DNA from: Burkholderia cepacia ATCC 25416
GTDB lineage: Bacteria > Pseudomonadota > Gammaproteobacteria > Burkholderiales > Burkholderiaceae
Direction: 5' to 3'
Assembly (NCBI RefSeq): GCF_001411495.1
Contig: NZ_CP012982.1
Span: forward strand, 1,860,001 to 1,924,000
DNA length: 64,000 bases
Below, one piece after another: positions 52,351 to 62,575 of the stretch; position 1 is the first letter of the stretch, and each line of letters begins with the position of its first letter. The notes beneath the pieces were generated by a model. The model searched no databases. It was not told where the DNA came from and worked only from the letters and a program-made list of their open reading frames with translations. A program made the translations under genes and the position numbers.

Positions 52351-54492
52351 ATGCAATCCGACCTGCGCTTCACCCAATCCGCCCTGCGCTTCACCTTCAC
52401 CGCCGGCGACGAATTGTTCGAAGTCGTTGAATTCACGCTGCACGAAGGTTTATCCGAAACCTTCCTGTTGCAGGTGGAACTGGCGAGCGCGAATCCCGCC
52501 ATCGACTTTGGCGAGGTGCTCGATCGCAACGGGTTGCTCACGATTTGGCAGGGCGGGCAGCCGGTGCGTTACGTGCATGGCGCCATCTCGTCGTTTGTTC
52601 AGCGTGACACGGGCTTTCGACGTACTCGCTATTCCGCGGTGGTCGAGCCGCGTTTGGCGCGTCTGAAGCTGTCCTCCGACTGGCGCATCTTCCAGACTTT
52701 GAGCGTGCCCGAGATCGCCACGGCCGTGCTCAAGGCACACCATCAAACGCTGGACTACGAGCAGCGTGTCACCAACGAGCATCTGGCGCGCGAGTATTGC
52801 GTGCAGGCAGGCGACACCGACTACGATTTCATCGAACGTATCTTGCGCGAGGATGGCTTCTTCTACGCCTTTCAGCACCGCGCCGACGGTCATCGGTTGA
52901 TCCACTGCGATCGGCTGTTTATCTTCGGTCGTCAGCAGGGCGAGCCGGTGATCTACAACCCCACGCCCGGCGGCGACCAGCCGCAGCCATGCCTGCGCAC
53001 CTTCGCCTATACGGAGAACGTGCGTACCGCGCGTCAGGTGCAGCGCGACTACACGTTCAAGAGTCCACGCTATCCGCACGAGTACCCGCGCGAAGGCACC
53101 GACCTCGATCACCAGGGTCGCGGCTACGCGCGCTACGACTACCCGGGCCGCTACAAGCATGAAGCCAGCGGCAAGGCCTTCACGCAGGACCGCCTGCGTG
53201 GTCACCGTCGCGATGCGCGAGTCGCGCGGGTTACCGGCGATGATGCGCGCCTGCAACCCGGCATCGCGTTCGACCTCACCGGCCACCCGCGCGAGGACAT
53301 GAACCGCGGCTGGCGCCCGGTGAGCATCGTGCATCACGGCGTGCAGACCACCAGCCAGGCGGAGGAGGGCGCTGACGCGCAGCAGGGCACGCACTACCGC
53401 TACGACGCGGTGCTGGTGCCCGACGATGCCGAGTGGCGCGCCGAGCCGCTGCCGCGCCCGCGCATCGACGGCCCGCAGCCGGCGACCGTGGTCGGCCCCG
53501 AAGGCGAAGAGATTTACACGGACGAGTACGGCCGGGTAAAGGTGCAGTTCCCGTGGGATCGCGAAGGCAAGCACGACGAGCACAGCTCGTGCTGGATCCA
53601 GGTCGCGCAGAACTGGGCCGGCGCGACCTGGGGCCACATGGCGATCCCGCGTATCGGGCAGGAAGTGATCGTGGTCAACCTGGATGGCGATCCGGACCAG
53701 CCTCTCATCATCGGGCGGGCGTACAACCGGCTGCAGTTGCCGCCGTACGAGCTGCCGCGGCACAAGACGCGGATGACGATCAAGAGCCAGACGCACAAGG
53801 GCGAGGGCTACAACGAACTGCGCTTCGAGGACGAGAAGGATCAAGAGGAAATCTACGTCCACGCGCAGAAGGACCAGAACATCCACGTCAATCACGACGA
53901 AACCACCTTCGTCGGCAACGACCGCAACGAACAGGTCGAGCACGACGAAACCATCGCCATCGGTAACGATCGCAAAGAGACCGTTGGGCGCGACGAGCAG
54001 GTCACCATCGGCCAGGACCGTCGCCACGATATCGGCCAGGACGACTTCTTGACCATCGGCCGCAACCACACGATCCACACGGGCAAGGACCGTACCGAGG
54101 AAGTCGGCAACCATCGTCGCGACAAGACGGCGGCTAACCACACGGCAGATATCGGCGGACATCTGACGCAGCGCGTGCAGGGGCGTGCCGAGCTGGAGGC
54201 GGGACAGGCCATTCGGCATCGCACCAAGGTCTATGAAATCCATGCTGCTGAAGTCCTAGAAGTCAAAGGCCCGGGCGGCACTGTGCGCATCGATGGCGGC
54301 GGCATCACGCTGGAAGGCGTGGCGATTCGTACGAAGGGGCCGATGACCCAGCAGAGCGGGGGAACGAGCAATCCCTTCGCCATCACGGGCGCACCGGCCT
54401 CCGGCAAGCCGCTCGATCGGCGGTGCGGCCGCCGTCCGGATGGCACATGTCCGCTCGCTGATTGCACCTGCCTGGGGGGGCGAGCGAAATGA
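52351..54492 (+). CDS. vgrG: VgrG, type VI secretion spike protein (TssI)
   Basis: 713 residues. The phage gp27-like base includes DYDFIERILREDGFFYAFQH. The gp5-like OB fold has EIYTDEYGRVKVQFPWDREG and WIQVAQNWAGATWGHMAIPR. After about residue 490 a beta-helix needle is built of 8-residue repeats such as GNDRNEQV, GNDRKETV and GQDRRHDI. The last 60 residues are Gly/Pro-rich with four cysteines, without a toxin domain. The trimer forms the tip of the T6SS tube and carries PAAR and effectors. It is coupled to the DUF4123 gene by a four-base overlap. Confidence 0.95.
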   Translation: MQSDLRFTQSALRFTFTAGDELFEVVEFTLHEGLSETFLLQVELASANPAIDFGEVLDRNGLLTIWQGGQPVRYVHGAISSFVQRDTGFRRTRYSAVVEPRLARLKLSSDWRIFQTLSVPEIATAVLKAHHQTLDYEQRVTNEHLAREYCVQAGDTDYDFIERILREDGFFYAFQHRADGHRLIHCDRLFIFGRQQGEPVIYNPTPGGDQPQPCLRTFAYTENVRTARQVQRDYTFKSPRYPHEYPREGTDLDHQGRGYARYDYPGRYKHEASGKAFTQDRLRGHRRDARVARVTGDDARLQPGIAFDLTGHPREDMNRGWRPVSIVHHGVQTTSQAEEGADAQQGTHYRYDAVLVPDDAEWRAEPLPRPRIDGPQPATVVGPEGEEIYTDEYGRVKVQFPWDREGKHDEHSSCWIQVAQNWAGATWGHMAIPRIGQEVIVVNLDGDPDQPLIIGRAYNRLQLPPYELPRHKTRMTIKSQTHKGEGYNELRFEDEKDQEEIYVHAQKDQNIHVNHDETTFVGNDRNEQVEHDETIAIGNDRKETVGRDEQVTIGQDRRHDIGQDDFLTIGRNHTIHTGKDRTEEVGNHRRDKTAANHTADIGGHLTQRVQGRAELEAGQAIRHRTKVYEIHAAEVLEVKGPGGTVRIDGGGITLEGVAIRTKGPMTQQSGGTSNPFAITGAPASGKPLDRRCGRRPDGTCPLADCTCLGGRAK

Positions 54493-55439
54493 TCAATACA
54501 CCGGCGTCGCCGCTGCTCACATGGCAGCGCCTGGACCTTCCTGTAGACGCGCTACCCGACAGCCCCTTCCGCCATCTTCTGCTGATGACCGTGCCCTTGC
54601 AGAACTGGGTCTACCGCCCACCCCCGCAGCAAGGGGAGTGGCAGCCCGCCTACGCGCCCGGGGTACTGGATCTGGTCCAGGAGTGGGACCCGTTTCCGCA
54701 TCGCGCCTGGCTCTGGCAGCACGGCCCGCTCGACGATATCTACGACCAAGGCCCCCTGTTGGTGGACGCCACCGCGCAGCATGCCCTGATGCAGCACGCG
54801 CTGGCGGAATGGGTGCCCATCGGAGGTGCCGTCGTCATCGGCGCCGACGCTGACCTGGACACGCTCGCCACCCATCTCAGCAGCCTCGTGCAGATTGCCT
54901 TGCCGGACGAGAGCCAGGCGCATCTCGACATCCAGCCTCACCACCTCGCCGCATGGCTCGATGCCCTCGACGAGGATCAGCGCAACGTATGGCTCGGTCC
55001 CATGACCAGCCTGCTTTGGCGTACCCACTGGGGGCCGGTAAAGGCGTGGATGCGCCTGGATCGCACAGCCACGCCCAGCCGTGACGACAACGCCGCGCCG
55101 TTCACCTTGCGGCCACACGAATGGACCCGCTTCGACGCCAACACCAGCGAGCACTTCCTGCTCAGCCGCAGCTACGAAGTCCAGGCACTGCCGCAGCACG
55201 CGCGTCGCTCCCTCGATGACATCCGGCAGTGGGTCGCCCAACTGTTGCAGGTCGCTGCCCAGCTCTACATCAGCGACGACGACGAGGCGAGACGCTACGT
55301 CGACTTGGTGGCTCGTCATCCCTGGTTGCTCGAAGACAGGGAAGCTGTCGCCATCCTCAACGACCTCACTGAATCTCCGCAGGCGCGGGTGCGCCAGCTC
55401 GCCGCCTTGGCGAACACCAAGGAGTCCTCCCATGACTAA
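54489..55439 (+). CDS. DUF4123 T6SS effector adaptor (Tap/TEC-type)
   Basis: 316 residues. The DUF4123 core is [20 protein letters not shown], then [28 protein letters not shown] and FYDP-like downstream segments. Such adaptors bind the effector and load it onto VgrG and are not themselves secreted. ATG 54489 overlaps the vgrG stop (ATGA), and its own stop overlaps the effector start by eight bases. The order VgrG-adaptor-effector is the standard cargo layout. Confidence 0.87.
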   Translation: MINTPASPLLTWQRLDLPVDALPDSPFRHLLLMTVPLQNWVYRPPPQQGEWQPAYAPGVLDLVQEWDPFPHRAWLWQHGPLDDIYDQGPLLVDATAQHALMQHALAEWVPIGGAVVIGADADLDTLATHLSSLVQIALPDESQAHLDIQPHHLAAWLDALDEDQRNVWLGPMTSLLWRTHWGPVKAWMRLDRTATPSRDDNAAPFTLRPHEWTRFDANTSEHFLLSRSYEVQALPQHARRSLDDIRQWVAQLLQVAAQLYISDDDEARRYVDLVARHPWLLEDREAVAILNDLTESPQARVRQLAALANTKESSHD

Positions 55440-57532
55440 GCCCACGGCCGGCGGTTCGTCCTCGGCTCCTTCGTGCAGTTCGCGCGTGCCCATCCTGCCG
55501 ATTCGCTATGCCATCGTGCCGCGCGACGACAAGGCACCGTTCTACCGATATGCCGACGCCGGCTTCAAATTGGAAAAGGGCTTCAAGCCGCTCAAGCGCT
55601 CGGCCTACACCCTGCGCGCCCTGCGGCCGGGCTACGTCTACGTGTTCATGAAAGGAACGAAGGGCGAACAGCTGGTCATCCACGAATACGACGGTGAAGG
55701 GCGCTACAAGGAACTCAAGTACGGCAGCCTCGAGCAGTACCACCGCAAGGATCGTTACAAAACCGGAAACAGCATGGGTTGGGTGTGGGCCGACACCTGC
55801 CAGGACAAGGCCAAAGAGGTCTGGATCGGCTACAGCCCGCACCTGTGGACCAACGCCATGACCACCAGGATCACGTCCGACCCGGCCATGCGCCAGCGCC
55901 ATATGCGCCGGCTCGACATGGCCGAGCTGACCTCCGGTGAAAAGGCCCCGTCCAGCCAGCCGCACGTGCTGCCCGCCAGTGCCCTGAGCAAGTGGGTTGA
56001 AGACTGCAAGCCCAAGAGCCAGCGCATCGCCCTGAACTGGAGCAGCCACGCCAGCAAGGACGACTTGCCCGTCAGCACCTTCCTGGCCCAGGGCCAGCAC
56101 TATCGCTTCACCCAGCCGCGCGTGCCCGTGGTGGTCGTGCTCAACGACGCCGAAGGCATCAGCCTGGATCTCGGCCTGTCGGTTGCCGCCTATCAGCATC
56201 AACTGCGCGACATTCTGCCGACGCAGCAGGGTCAGGCTGCCGCGGGCCAAGGCAAGGACCAGCCCCAAGCGCCCAGCGTGCCCGCTTGCTTCCGCATGGA
56301 TGTGGAAAAACTCAGCGCCCAGAGCAAGGACTACCACCACAAGAACCTCGTTGCCGCGGTGCTGGAGCAAACGTTGCAAAGCATGTACCCCGCCAACCAG
56401 CCCAAGACGGAAGTCTTGGTCAAGCTGCGCGAGGAGCATCGAACCAAGCAAGTGGGGGGCAAGCGCCGGGCGACGCCCTCCGAGCTGCGTTACCAGGTAC
56501 TCACCGACAAGGGGGTGTCGCCCATCGGCAACCGCCTGGGTGATCGCATCGATACCGCCAAATACCACCAGTTCCTGGCCGAACGCGATCAACGCGAAGC
56601 GCAACTACGCACCCACCTGCGCACCGCGCTCCTGGCTTGCACCGACCACGACCAATGGCTGGCCACCGCCGAATCCCGCCATCGCAACGAGCCCACCAGT
56701 CTGGCTGCCGCCCTGGCCACCTATGACCGCGATGAGCAGTCGTCCGCCCGGGGCCTCGAAATGACCCTGGCCTTGATGCTCCATCCCATGAGCCAGGCCC
56801 TGCCGGGTACGGACGACGAGGATGCGCGCTTCCAACGGTTGAGCGCCTGGCTGGACCAGCACGACAGTCCGCTCTATCTCGCGCTCGCCCCATACAACCC
56901 GTTCAAGCAGAAGGCCGATGCGGTGGGCGTGCTGCTGGGCGCTGCCGATGGCGTCATCGAGGGTCTGGCCGGGCGCTTCCCGGCCGCCGCTGGCATCACC
57001 GATCTCACCGCCGAAGCGGTGACCACCGTGACGCTCAAGCGCCTGCAGGGCAAGACCCGCTGGGACGCCAGCCGCAACCTGCGTCAGCAGGTGCTCGCCG
57101 CCGCTGCCGAAGCCAATGCAGAGAAGGCCTTGGGTCTGCTAAGCGCACGCTACGGCGTCACCAACACGAAGTCGCTCACCGATCACCGCGTATACCTTGG
57201 ACGGACTGATCCGACTCACGCGCCGGGAACAGCCAACGCTCGCGTTGCTCGGGAACCGCAAGACACCCGGCTACAAGGACTTCCGGGCGGCGCTTGGGCC
57301 AGCCATGGCGACGTGGCGGTCGCACCACCCGACGGTGCCGATCAAGCAGAGCCATTTCCAGGGCACGTGGCTAGCAAAGGTGCTCGGCGCGCTGATCGTG
57401 GTCAGTTGCGTCGGTCTCACCATTACCGTCGTGACCATGAAGCTCGCCATGGCCTCGTTACCGGCCTTGGCGATCGGCATCTTCGGTGGTCTTCGCCTGT
57501 TAGCTAGTAAGCGTCAGGATATTCAAAAGTAG
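55432..57532 (+). pseudogene. Frameshifted VasX/BTH_I2691-type T6SS effector
   Basis: The frame from ATG 55432 (AAGGAG upstream) gives about 586 good residues: [20 protein letters not shown] and [20 protein letters not shown] are the VasX N-terminal effector region of the BTH_I2691 family. Coding sense continues to about 57190 and then moves to the next frame (one base must be skipped). From 57191 it reads [20 protein letters not shown] and ends in a hydrophobic pair, [20 protein letters not shown] then [15 protein letters not shown]. Left unshifted, translation goes on in Arg/Pro-rich nonsense to 57507. The intact parent would be about 700 residues, a membrane-targeting, pore-forming-type toxin. 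Sequencing error or programmed shifting cannot be excluded. Confidence 0.75.
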
Positions 57533-57554
57533 TCCAAACCATAAGGAGCTTGAT

Positions 57555-57812
57555 ATGCGACCTATCGTACTCGTCGGCCACCGACACAGCTGTCCTATCC
57601 ACGGTGAAGGTGTCGTCATCGGCGGCGCCGAGTCCGCCGCCATCAACGGTCGAGCCGTAGCGCGCGTGGGCGACCGCATCAGTTGTGGCGCGGTGATTCA
57701 AACCGGCTCGTCCGGCGCGGAGATCGAAGGCCAGCCGGTGGCGCGCGAAGGCGACACCACGAGCCATGGCGGCACTCTGGTCGAGGGCGAAGCAGGATGG
57801 CAGGTGGAGTGA
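57555..57812 (+). CDS. PAAR-domain protein
   Basis: 85 residues, just the PAAR cone: GHRHSCPIHGEGVVIGGAES, GRAVARVGDRISCG and EGQPVAREGDTTSHGGTLVE. His and Cys residues at the loops would bind zinc at the tip. AAGGAG precedes ATG 57555. It lies 22 bases behind the effector frame and caps the VgrG of this cluster. Confidence 0.88.
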   Translation: MRPIVLVGHRHSCPIHGEGVVIGGAESAAINGRAVARVGDRISCGAVIQTGSSGAEIEGQPVAREGDTTSHGGTLVEGEAGWQVE

Positions 57813-58296
57813 CAGCGGCTGTTGAAATCAGTCGGAAGTTATCTGTTCGAAGGTCCCGATGGCGGGCAGGTACTCGTCTCGGAGTCAGGCAACATGAGTG
57901 GGAATGTCCCGGCGATCCGCCGTGTGCAAATCGATGACCTGCGCCAGGTTATACGCCAAGAAGCCGTGCAGATCCACGACACGATCTCGCATACCATGCA
58001 TTTCGTGGAAATTGGCGTATTCGGATACCTGCAACTTGCGGCATCAACCGGGATTCCTGTCGCGTCATCTGGTGACGCTGCCAGACGGCACCTATCTCGA
58101 CCTTCTGTTCGCTACCAGCCAGCAGTCTGTTTGGGACATCTGCGACGGCTGGCGGGGGCCGCCGCAGTGCGAAGCCTTCCTCGCACTGATCGAGCCTGAG
58201 TCGGTCACGTTCGTCAACGTCCTTGAGTCCTGCGGCAAGGACCGCCATGCAGGAGGCGCGGCCCGCGCACGTAAAAACGGCCATCCTCGCGGATAG
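57809..58296 (+). pseudogene. Decayed reading frame, probable immunity gene remnant
   Basis: No single frame covers this stretch. From about 57816 one frame reads SYLFEGPDGGQVLVSESGNM, AIRRVQIDDLRQVIRQEAVQ and ISHTMHFVEI and has only TTG/CTG starts. After about 58015 the protein-like sense shifts to another frame with HLVTLPDGTYLDLLFATSQQ. The ends overlap a terminator. An immunity gene would be expected directly after the effector/PAAR pair, so this is its likely relic. Low certainty on exact limits. Confidence 0.5.
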
Positions 58297-58301
58297 CCGT
58301 T
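58273..58301 (-). terminator. Intrinsic terminator of mqo
   Basis: Read leftward, AACGGCTATCC pairs with GGATGGCCGTT (one mismatch) around GCGA, followed by a run of five T. It lies 27 bases past the mqo stop codon. Confidence 0.78.
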
Positions 58302-58327
58302 CAAATCGCGCGTTGCCGCTCAGCGCA

Positions 58328-59971
58328 TCAGAGCGCCATGTCGGCCGACGCCTTCGCGGGGCGTGCCGGGGCCGTGCCCGTTGCCTGCGACGGCGTCGCC
58401 ATGTCGATCTTCGGCGGCGGCGCCAGTTGCAGCACGTCGCTCGTGTAGGTCCATTCCTCGACGACCTTCGCCGGGCTGTCGTTCAGCTTCGTGCCGTAGC
58501 TCGGCACGATCTGGCGGATCTTCTGCTGCCACTCGGGCGTCGCGACCTTGTCCTTGAACACCTTCTTCATCAGGTTCAGCATGATCGGCGCGGCCGTCGA
58601 CGCGCCCGGCGACGCGCCGAGCAGGCCAGCGATGCTGCCGTCCTGCGAGCTGACGATCTCGGTGCCGAGCTTCAGCACGCCACCCTTCACCGGGTCGCGC
58701 TTGATGATCTGCACGCGCTGGCCGGCCTGCCACAGGCGCCAGTCTTCCTTCTTCGCGTTCGGGAAATATTCCTTCAGCGCGTTGAAGCGGTCGTCGTCCG
58801 ACAGCATCAGCTGGCCGGCGAGGTACTGGACCAGCGGGAATTCGTCGACGCCCACGCGCATCATCGGCGCGACGTTGTGCGTGTTGGTGCTCTTGAGCAG
58901 GTCGAAGTACGAACCGTTCTTCAGGAACTTGGTCGAGAACGTCGCGAACGGCCCGAACAGGATGATCTTCTTGCCGTCGATGATCCGCGTGTCGAGGTGC
59001 GGCACCGACATCGGCGGCGAGCCGACCGACGCCTTGCCGTACGCCTTCGCGAGATGCTGCTTCACGACCTCGGGGTTGTCGGTCACGAGGAACGAGCCGC
59101 CGACCGGGAACGCGCCGTAGTCCTTCGCCTCGGGGATGCCCGACGCCTGCAGCAGGTGCAGCGCACCGCCGCCCGCGCCGATGAACACGAACTTCGCGTC
59201 GACCGACTGCGCCGGTTCATCCGAGTGCAGCTTGACCCACGTCACGTGCCACGTGCCGTCGGCATTGCGCGTGATCTCGCGCACTTCGCTCGACAGCGAC
59301 AGCGTGAAGTTCGGCTGCGTCTTCAGGTAGCCGACGAACTGGCGCGTGATCTCGCCGAAGTTCACGTCGGTGCCGATCGGCGTCCACGTCGCCGCGACCT
59401 TCTGGTTGCGGTCGCGGCCTTCCATCATCAGCGGCACCCACTGCTTGATCTGGTCGTAGTCCTCCGAATACTGCATGCCGCGGAACAGCGGGCTGGCCTG
59501 CAGCGCCTCGTAGCGCTTCTTCAGGAAGCGCACGTTGTCGTCGCCCCACACGAAGCTCATGTGCGGCGTCGAGTTGATGAACGAGTGCGGGTTCTTCAGC
59601 ACGCCCTGCTTGACCTGCCACGCCCAGAACTGGCGCGAGATCTGGAACGACTCGTTGATCTCGATGGCCTTCGAGATGTCGACCTTGCCGTCCGCCTTCT
59701 CCGGCGTGTAGTTGAGTTCGGCGAGCGCCGAGTGGCCGGTGCCGGCGTTGTTCCAGCCGTTCGAGCTTTCCAGCGCAACGCCGTCGAGGCGCTCGACCAT
59801 CGTCATCGACCAGTCAGGCTGGAGCTCGTGCAGCCAGACGCCGAGCGTCGAGCTCATGATGCCGCCGCCCACCAGCAGGACGTCGACCTTCTTCGTATCG
59901 GCGGCGTGCGCGGACGACGCGGCGACGCACAGCGCGAGCGCCGACAGTATTACCCGTAACGTTTTGATCAC
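58328..59971 (-). CDS. mqo: Malate:quinone oxidoreductase
   Basis: 547 residues, E. coli Mqo-like over its full length. FAD motif [20 protein letters not shown], then [49 protein letters not shown] and [19 protein letters not shown]. It oxidises malate to oxaloacetate and reduces quinone. GTG 59971 with AAAGGGA upstream is the start; it adds an N-terminal Sec-like segment ([19 protein letters not shown]), as in E. coli. The upstream region holds a TCCGGA repeat. Confidence 0.93.
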   Translation of the reverse strand: MIKTLRVILSALALCVAASSAHAADTKKVDVLLVGGGIMSSTLGVWLHELQPDWSMTMVERLDGVALESSNGWNNAGTGHSALAELNYTPEKADGKVDISKAIEINESFQISRQFWAWQVKQGVLKNPHSFINSTPHMSFVWGDDNVRFLKKRYEALQASPLFRGMQYSEDYDQIKQWVPLMMEGRDRNQKVAATWTPIGTDVNFGEITRQFVGYLKTQPNFTLSLSSEVREITRNADGTWHVTWVKLHSDEPAQSVDAKFVFIGAGGGALHLLQASGIPEAKDYGAFPVGGSFLVTDNPEVVKQHLAKAYGKASVGSPPMSVPHLDTRIIDGKKIILFGPFATFSTKFLKNGSYFDLLKSTNTHNVAPMMRVGVDEFPLVQYLAGQLMLSDDDRFNALKEYFPNAKKEDWRLWQAGQRVQIIKRDPVKGGVLKLGTEIVSSQDGSIAGLLGASPGASTAAPIMLNLMKKVFKDKVATPEWQQKIRQIVPSYGTKLNDSPAKVVEEWTYTSDVLQLAPPPKIDMATPSQATGTAPARPAKASADMAL

Positions 59972-60511
59972 AGCAGATCCCTTTTTCAACTTGGATGCAT
60001 CGGTTTGCCAAGCCGCCCGGCGCGCGTGTCGACCGCGGTGAAACGCGGATCCGGAGATCCGGATCGCGAATCCGGAATTCCGGATCGACGCCGCGCCGCG
60101 TTGCATTTGCGCACGCGAAACCGTCGGGAAGGACACCTTCGGATCGGCTTTTCGCGGGCAGGCAAGCGCCTGCGTCACAGTGGCGCACGACGCGCCCGGG
60201 CCCTTGCGGCAAGCCTTGGCGGAAGGCGCTTCAGGCTGCGTGGAAAGAGGCCGCGCGCGACGCGTTTTGCGGGGGGCGGGGTGGCAAGGGGCGCGTAATG
60301 TAACCGAACTCGTTTGCTGTGTCACAAACGAAAAATACCGTTGTTTTCGTGGGGTTTTTTGCGTGTCCGGGTTTCCGGAATGACGGTCGGCGGAACCGGG
60401 AAACGTGTGGATAACTGCGCGGGATCGCGAGGGGTTTTCGGGAGCGTCTTGCTCGTGTCTCGTCGTGTCGCGGCAGCGTGCCGCGACACGATCGCGCGAC
60501 GTCACGTCACT
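59972..60511. other. Upstream region of mqo with repeats
   Basis: 540 bases with no supported gene. It contains the TCCGGA repeat array at 60048-60089, within 120 bases of the mqo start, and AT-rich sequence around 60310-60360 that could hold promoters. Short frames here have no ribosome site. Confidence 0.55.
60048..60089. repeat. Tandem 21-bp repeat carrying four TCCGGA palindromes
   Basis: Two adjacent 21-base units are alike at 16 positions. Each contains two TCCGGA palindromes eight bases apart: at 60050 and 60058, then 60071 and 60079. They lie 77-118 bases before the mqo start, a position suited to a regulator binding on one helix face. Regulator unknown. Confidence 0.65.
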
Positions 60512-60799
60512 TTACTTGGCGGCACCGTTCCGGCAGAACTGGTCGTACGCTTGCGCCGAATTCGCGAAGCCCTTCTGCTTCGCGAGTTCCCACGGGCGCT
60601 CGCATCGTTGGGTCGTTTCGCACCACGAATAACCGGCTGAACCGATGCAGCCATGCGCGTCGCGATCGCTGCCGACCATCGGCGGGGCGGGCGGCGCCGA
60701 CGATTGGGCCGGCGTCGTGGATGGTGCGGCACAGGCGCTCAATGCGAACGCGCAGGCCAGCGTGGCGGCCAGCGACAGGGAAGGGACGAAACGCTTCAT
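60512..60799 (-). CDS. Small lipoprotein with conserved cysteine motif
   Basis: 95 residues. The lipoprotein signal is AATLACAFALSACAAP. After a Pro/Ala-rich linker the mature domain reads GCIGSAGYSWCETTQRCERP and WELAKQKGFANSAQAYDQFC, with four cysteines. This Cys-rich pattern occurs in small proteobacterial lipoproteins of unknown role. GGAG precedes ATG 60799. It should sit in the outer or inner membrane facing the periplasm. Confidence 0.72.
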   Translation of the reverse strand: MKRFVPSLSLAATLACAFALSACAAPSTTPAQSSAPPAPPMVGSDRDAHGCIGSAGYSWCETTQRCERPWELAKQKGFANSAQAYDQFCRNGAAK

Positions 60800-60864
60800 G
60801 GGTGGTGCTCCATGGGATGAGTATTCGGAGAATCGGCTGACGGCCCCTGCGTTCGCCGCGTCGT

Positions 60865-61353
60865 TCAGGCGCCCGGTACCGGCACGCGCGACGAGAACTT
60901 CACTTCGCGCAACGCGAGGCTCGACTGGATCGACGAGACCCCGGCCTGCTTGCGCAGCACGCGCTCGACGAATTCGGCGTACGCATCGAGATCGGCCGCG
61001 ACGACCTGCAGGATGTAGTCGGCCGCGCCGGTGATCTTGTGGCACGACGTCACTTCGTCGTGCCGTCGCATCACCTCCTCGAAGTGATCGGAATCCTCGT
61101 CGGAATGCATGTTGAACGTCACCTGCACGAACGCGAACACGTTCATGCCGAGCGCGCGCCGGTCGAGATTCGCCTGGTAGCCGGTGATGACGCCTTCGTC
61201 CTCGAGCCGCTTGCGGCGGCGCCAGCAGGGCGTGACGCTCAGCGACAGCTTCTCGCCGAGCGTCGCGTTCGACAGCGCGCCGTCGTCCTGCAGCAGGCGC
61301 AGCATGGCGCGGTCCACGCCATCCAGTTCGACCGAAGCGCGAATTTTGCTCAT
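60865..61353 (-). CDS. Lrp/AsnC-family regulator
   Basis: 162 residues. N-terminal HTH: DRAMLRLLQDDGALSNATLG, then LSVTPCWRRRKRLEDEGVI. The C-terminal RAM ligand domain includes ITGAADYILQVVAADLDAYA. Such regulators respond to amino acids. ATG 61353 is preferred to a longer frame that crosses the divergent promoter. It is divergent from the acetylpolyamine amidohydrolase gene, with an inverted repeat between. Confidence 0.87.
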   Translation of the reverse strand: MSKIRASVELDGVDRAMLRLLQDDGALSNATLGEKLSLSVTPCWRRRKRLEDEGVITGYQANLDRRALGMNVFAFVQVTFNMHSDEDSDHFEEVMRRHDEVTSCHKITGAADYILQVVAADLDAYAEFVERVLRKQAGVSSIQSSLALREVKFSSRVPVPGA

Positions 61354-61374
61354 TTTCGGGATTCCGTAGGCGGT

Positions 61375-61394
61375 TTTCGCAAAATTGTACGAAA
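61375..61394. promoter_or_regulatory. Inverted repeat TTTCG-N10-CGAAA, candidate Lrp site
   Basis: Arms TTTCG and CGAAA flank an AT-rich ten-base centre (CAAAATTGTA), 21 bases upstream of the Lrp start and 75 before the amidohydrolase start. This form matches typical Lrp/AsnC operators; binding is inferred. Confidence 0.5.
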
Positions 61395-61468
61395 GGCGCG
61401 CGTCGAAAGCAAAGTTATTGCCGCCTGCGGTCAATAAACTGTTGCCACCCTCACCGCAACAGTCAACC

Positions 61469-62506
<1,038 letters not shown>

Positions 62507-62575
62507 GCGCATGCGCGGCCTTCGACGAACGACGAATCCGAACACGAACGAAGTGCGACAAAGGAGGAGACAGGC

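Noticed and set aside
51558..52430. Rightward frame of 290 codons before vgrG
   Set aside because: No ribosome site, no domain, mixed codon use, and it enters vgrG out of frame. Treated as intergenic.
52450..54243. Leftward 597-codon frame with hydrophobic stretches
   Set aside because: Exactly antisense to vgrG. The hydrophobic look comes from complementing Asp/His/Arg-rich repeats.
52351..54492. Evolved VgrG with a C-terminal toxin domain
   Set aside because: After the beta-helix repeats only about 60 Gly/Pro/Cys-containing residues remain, too short and featureless for a toxin.
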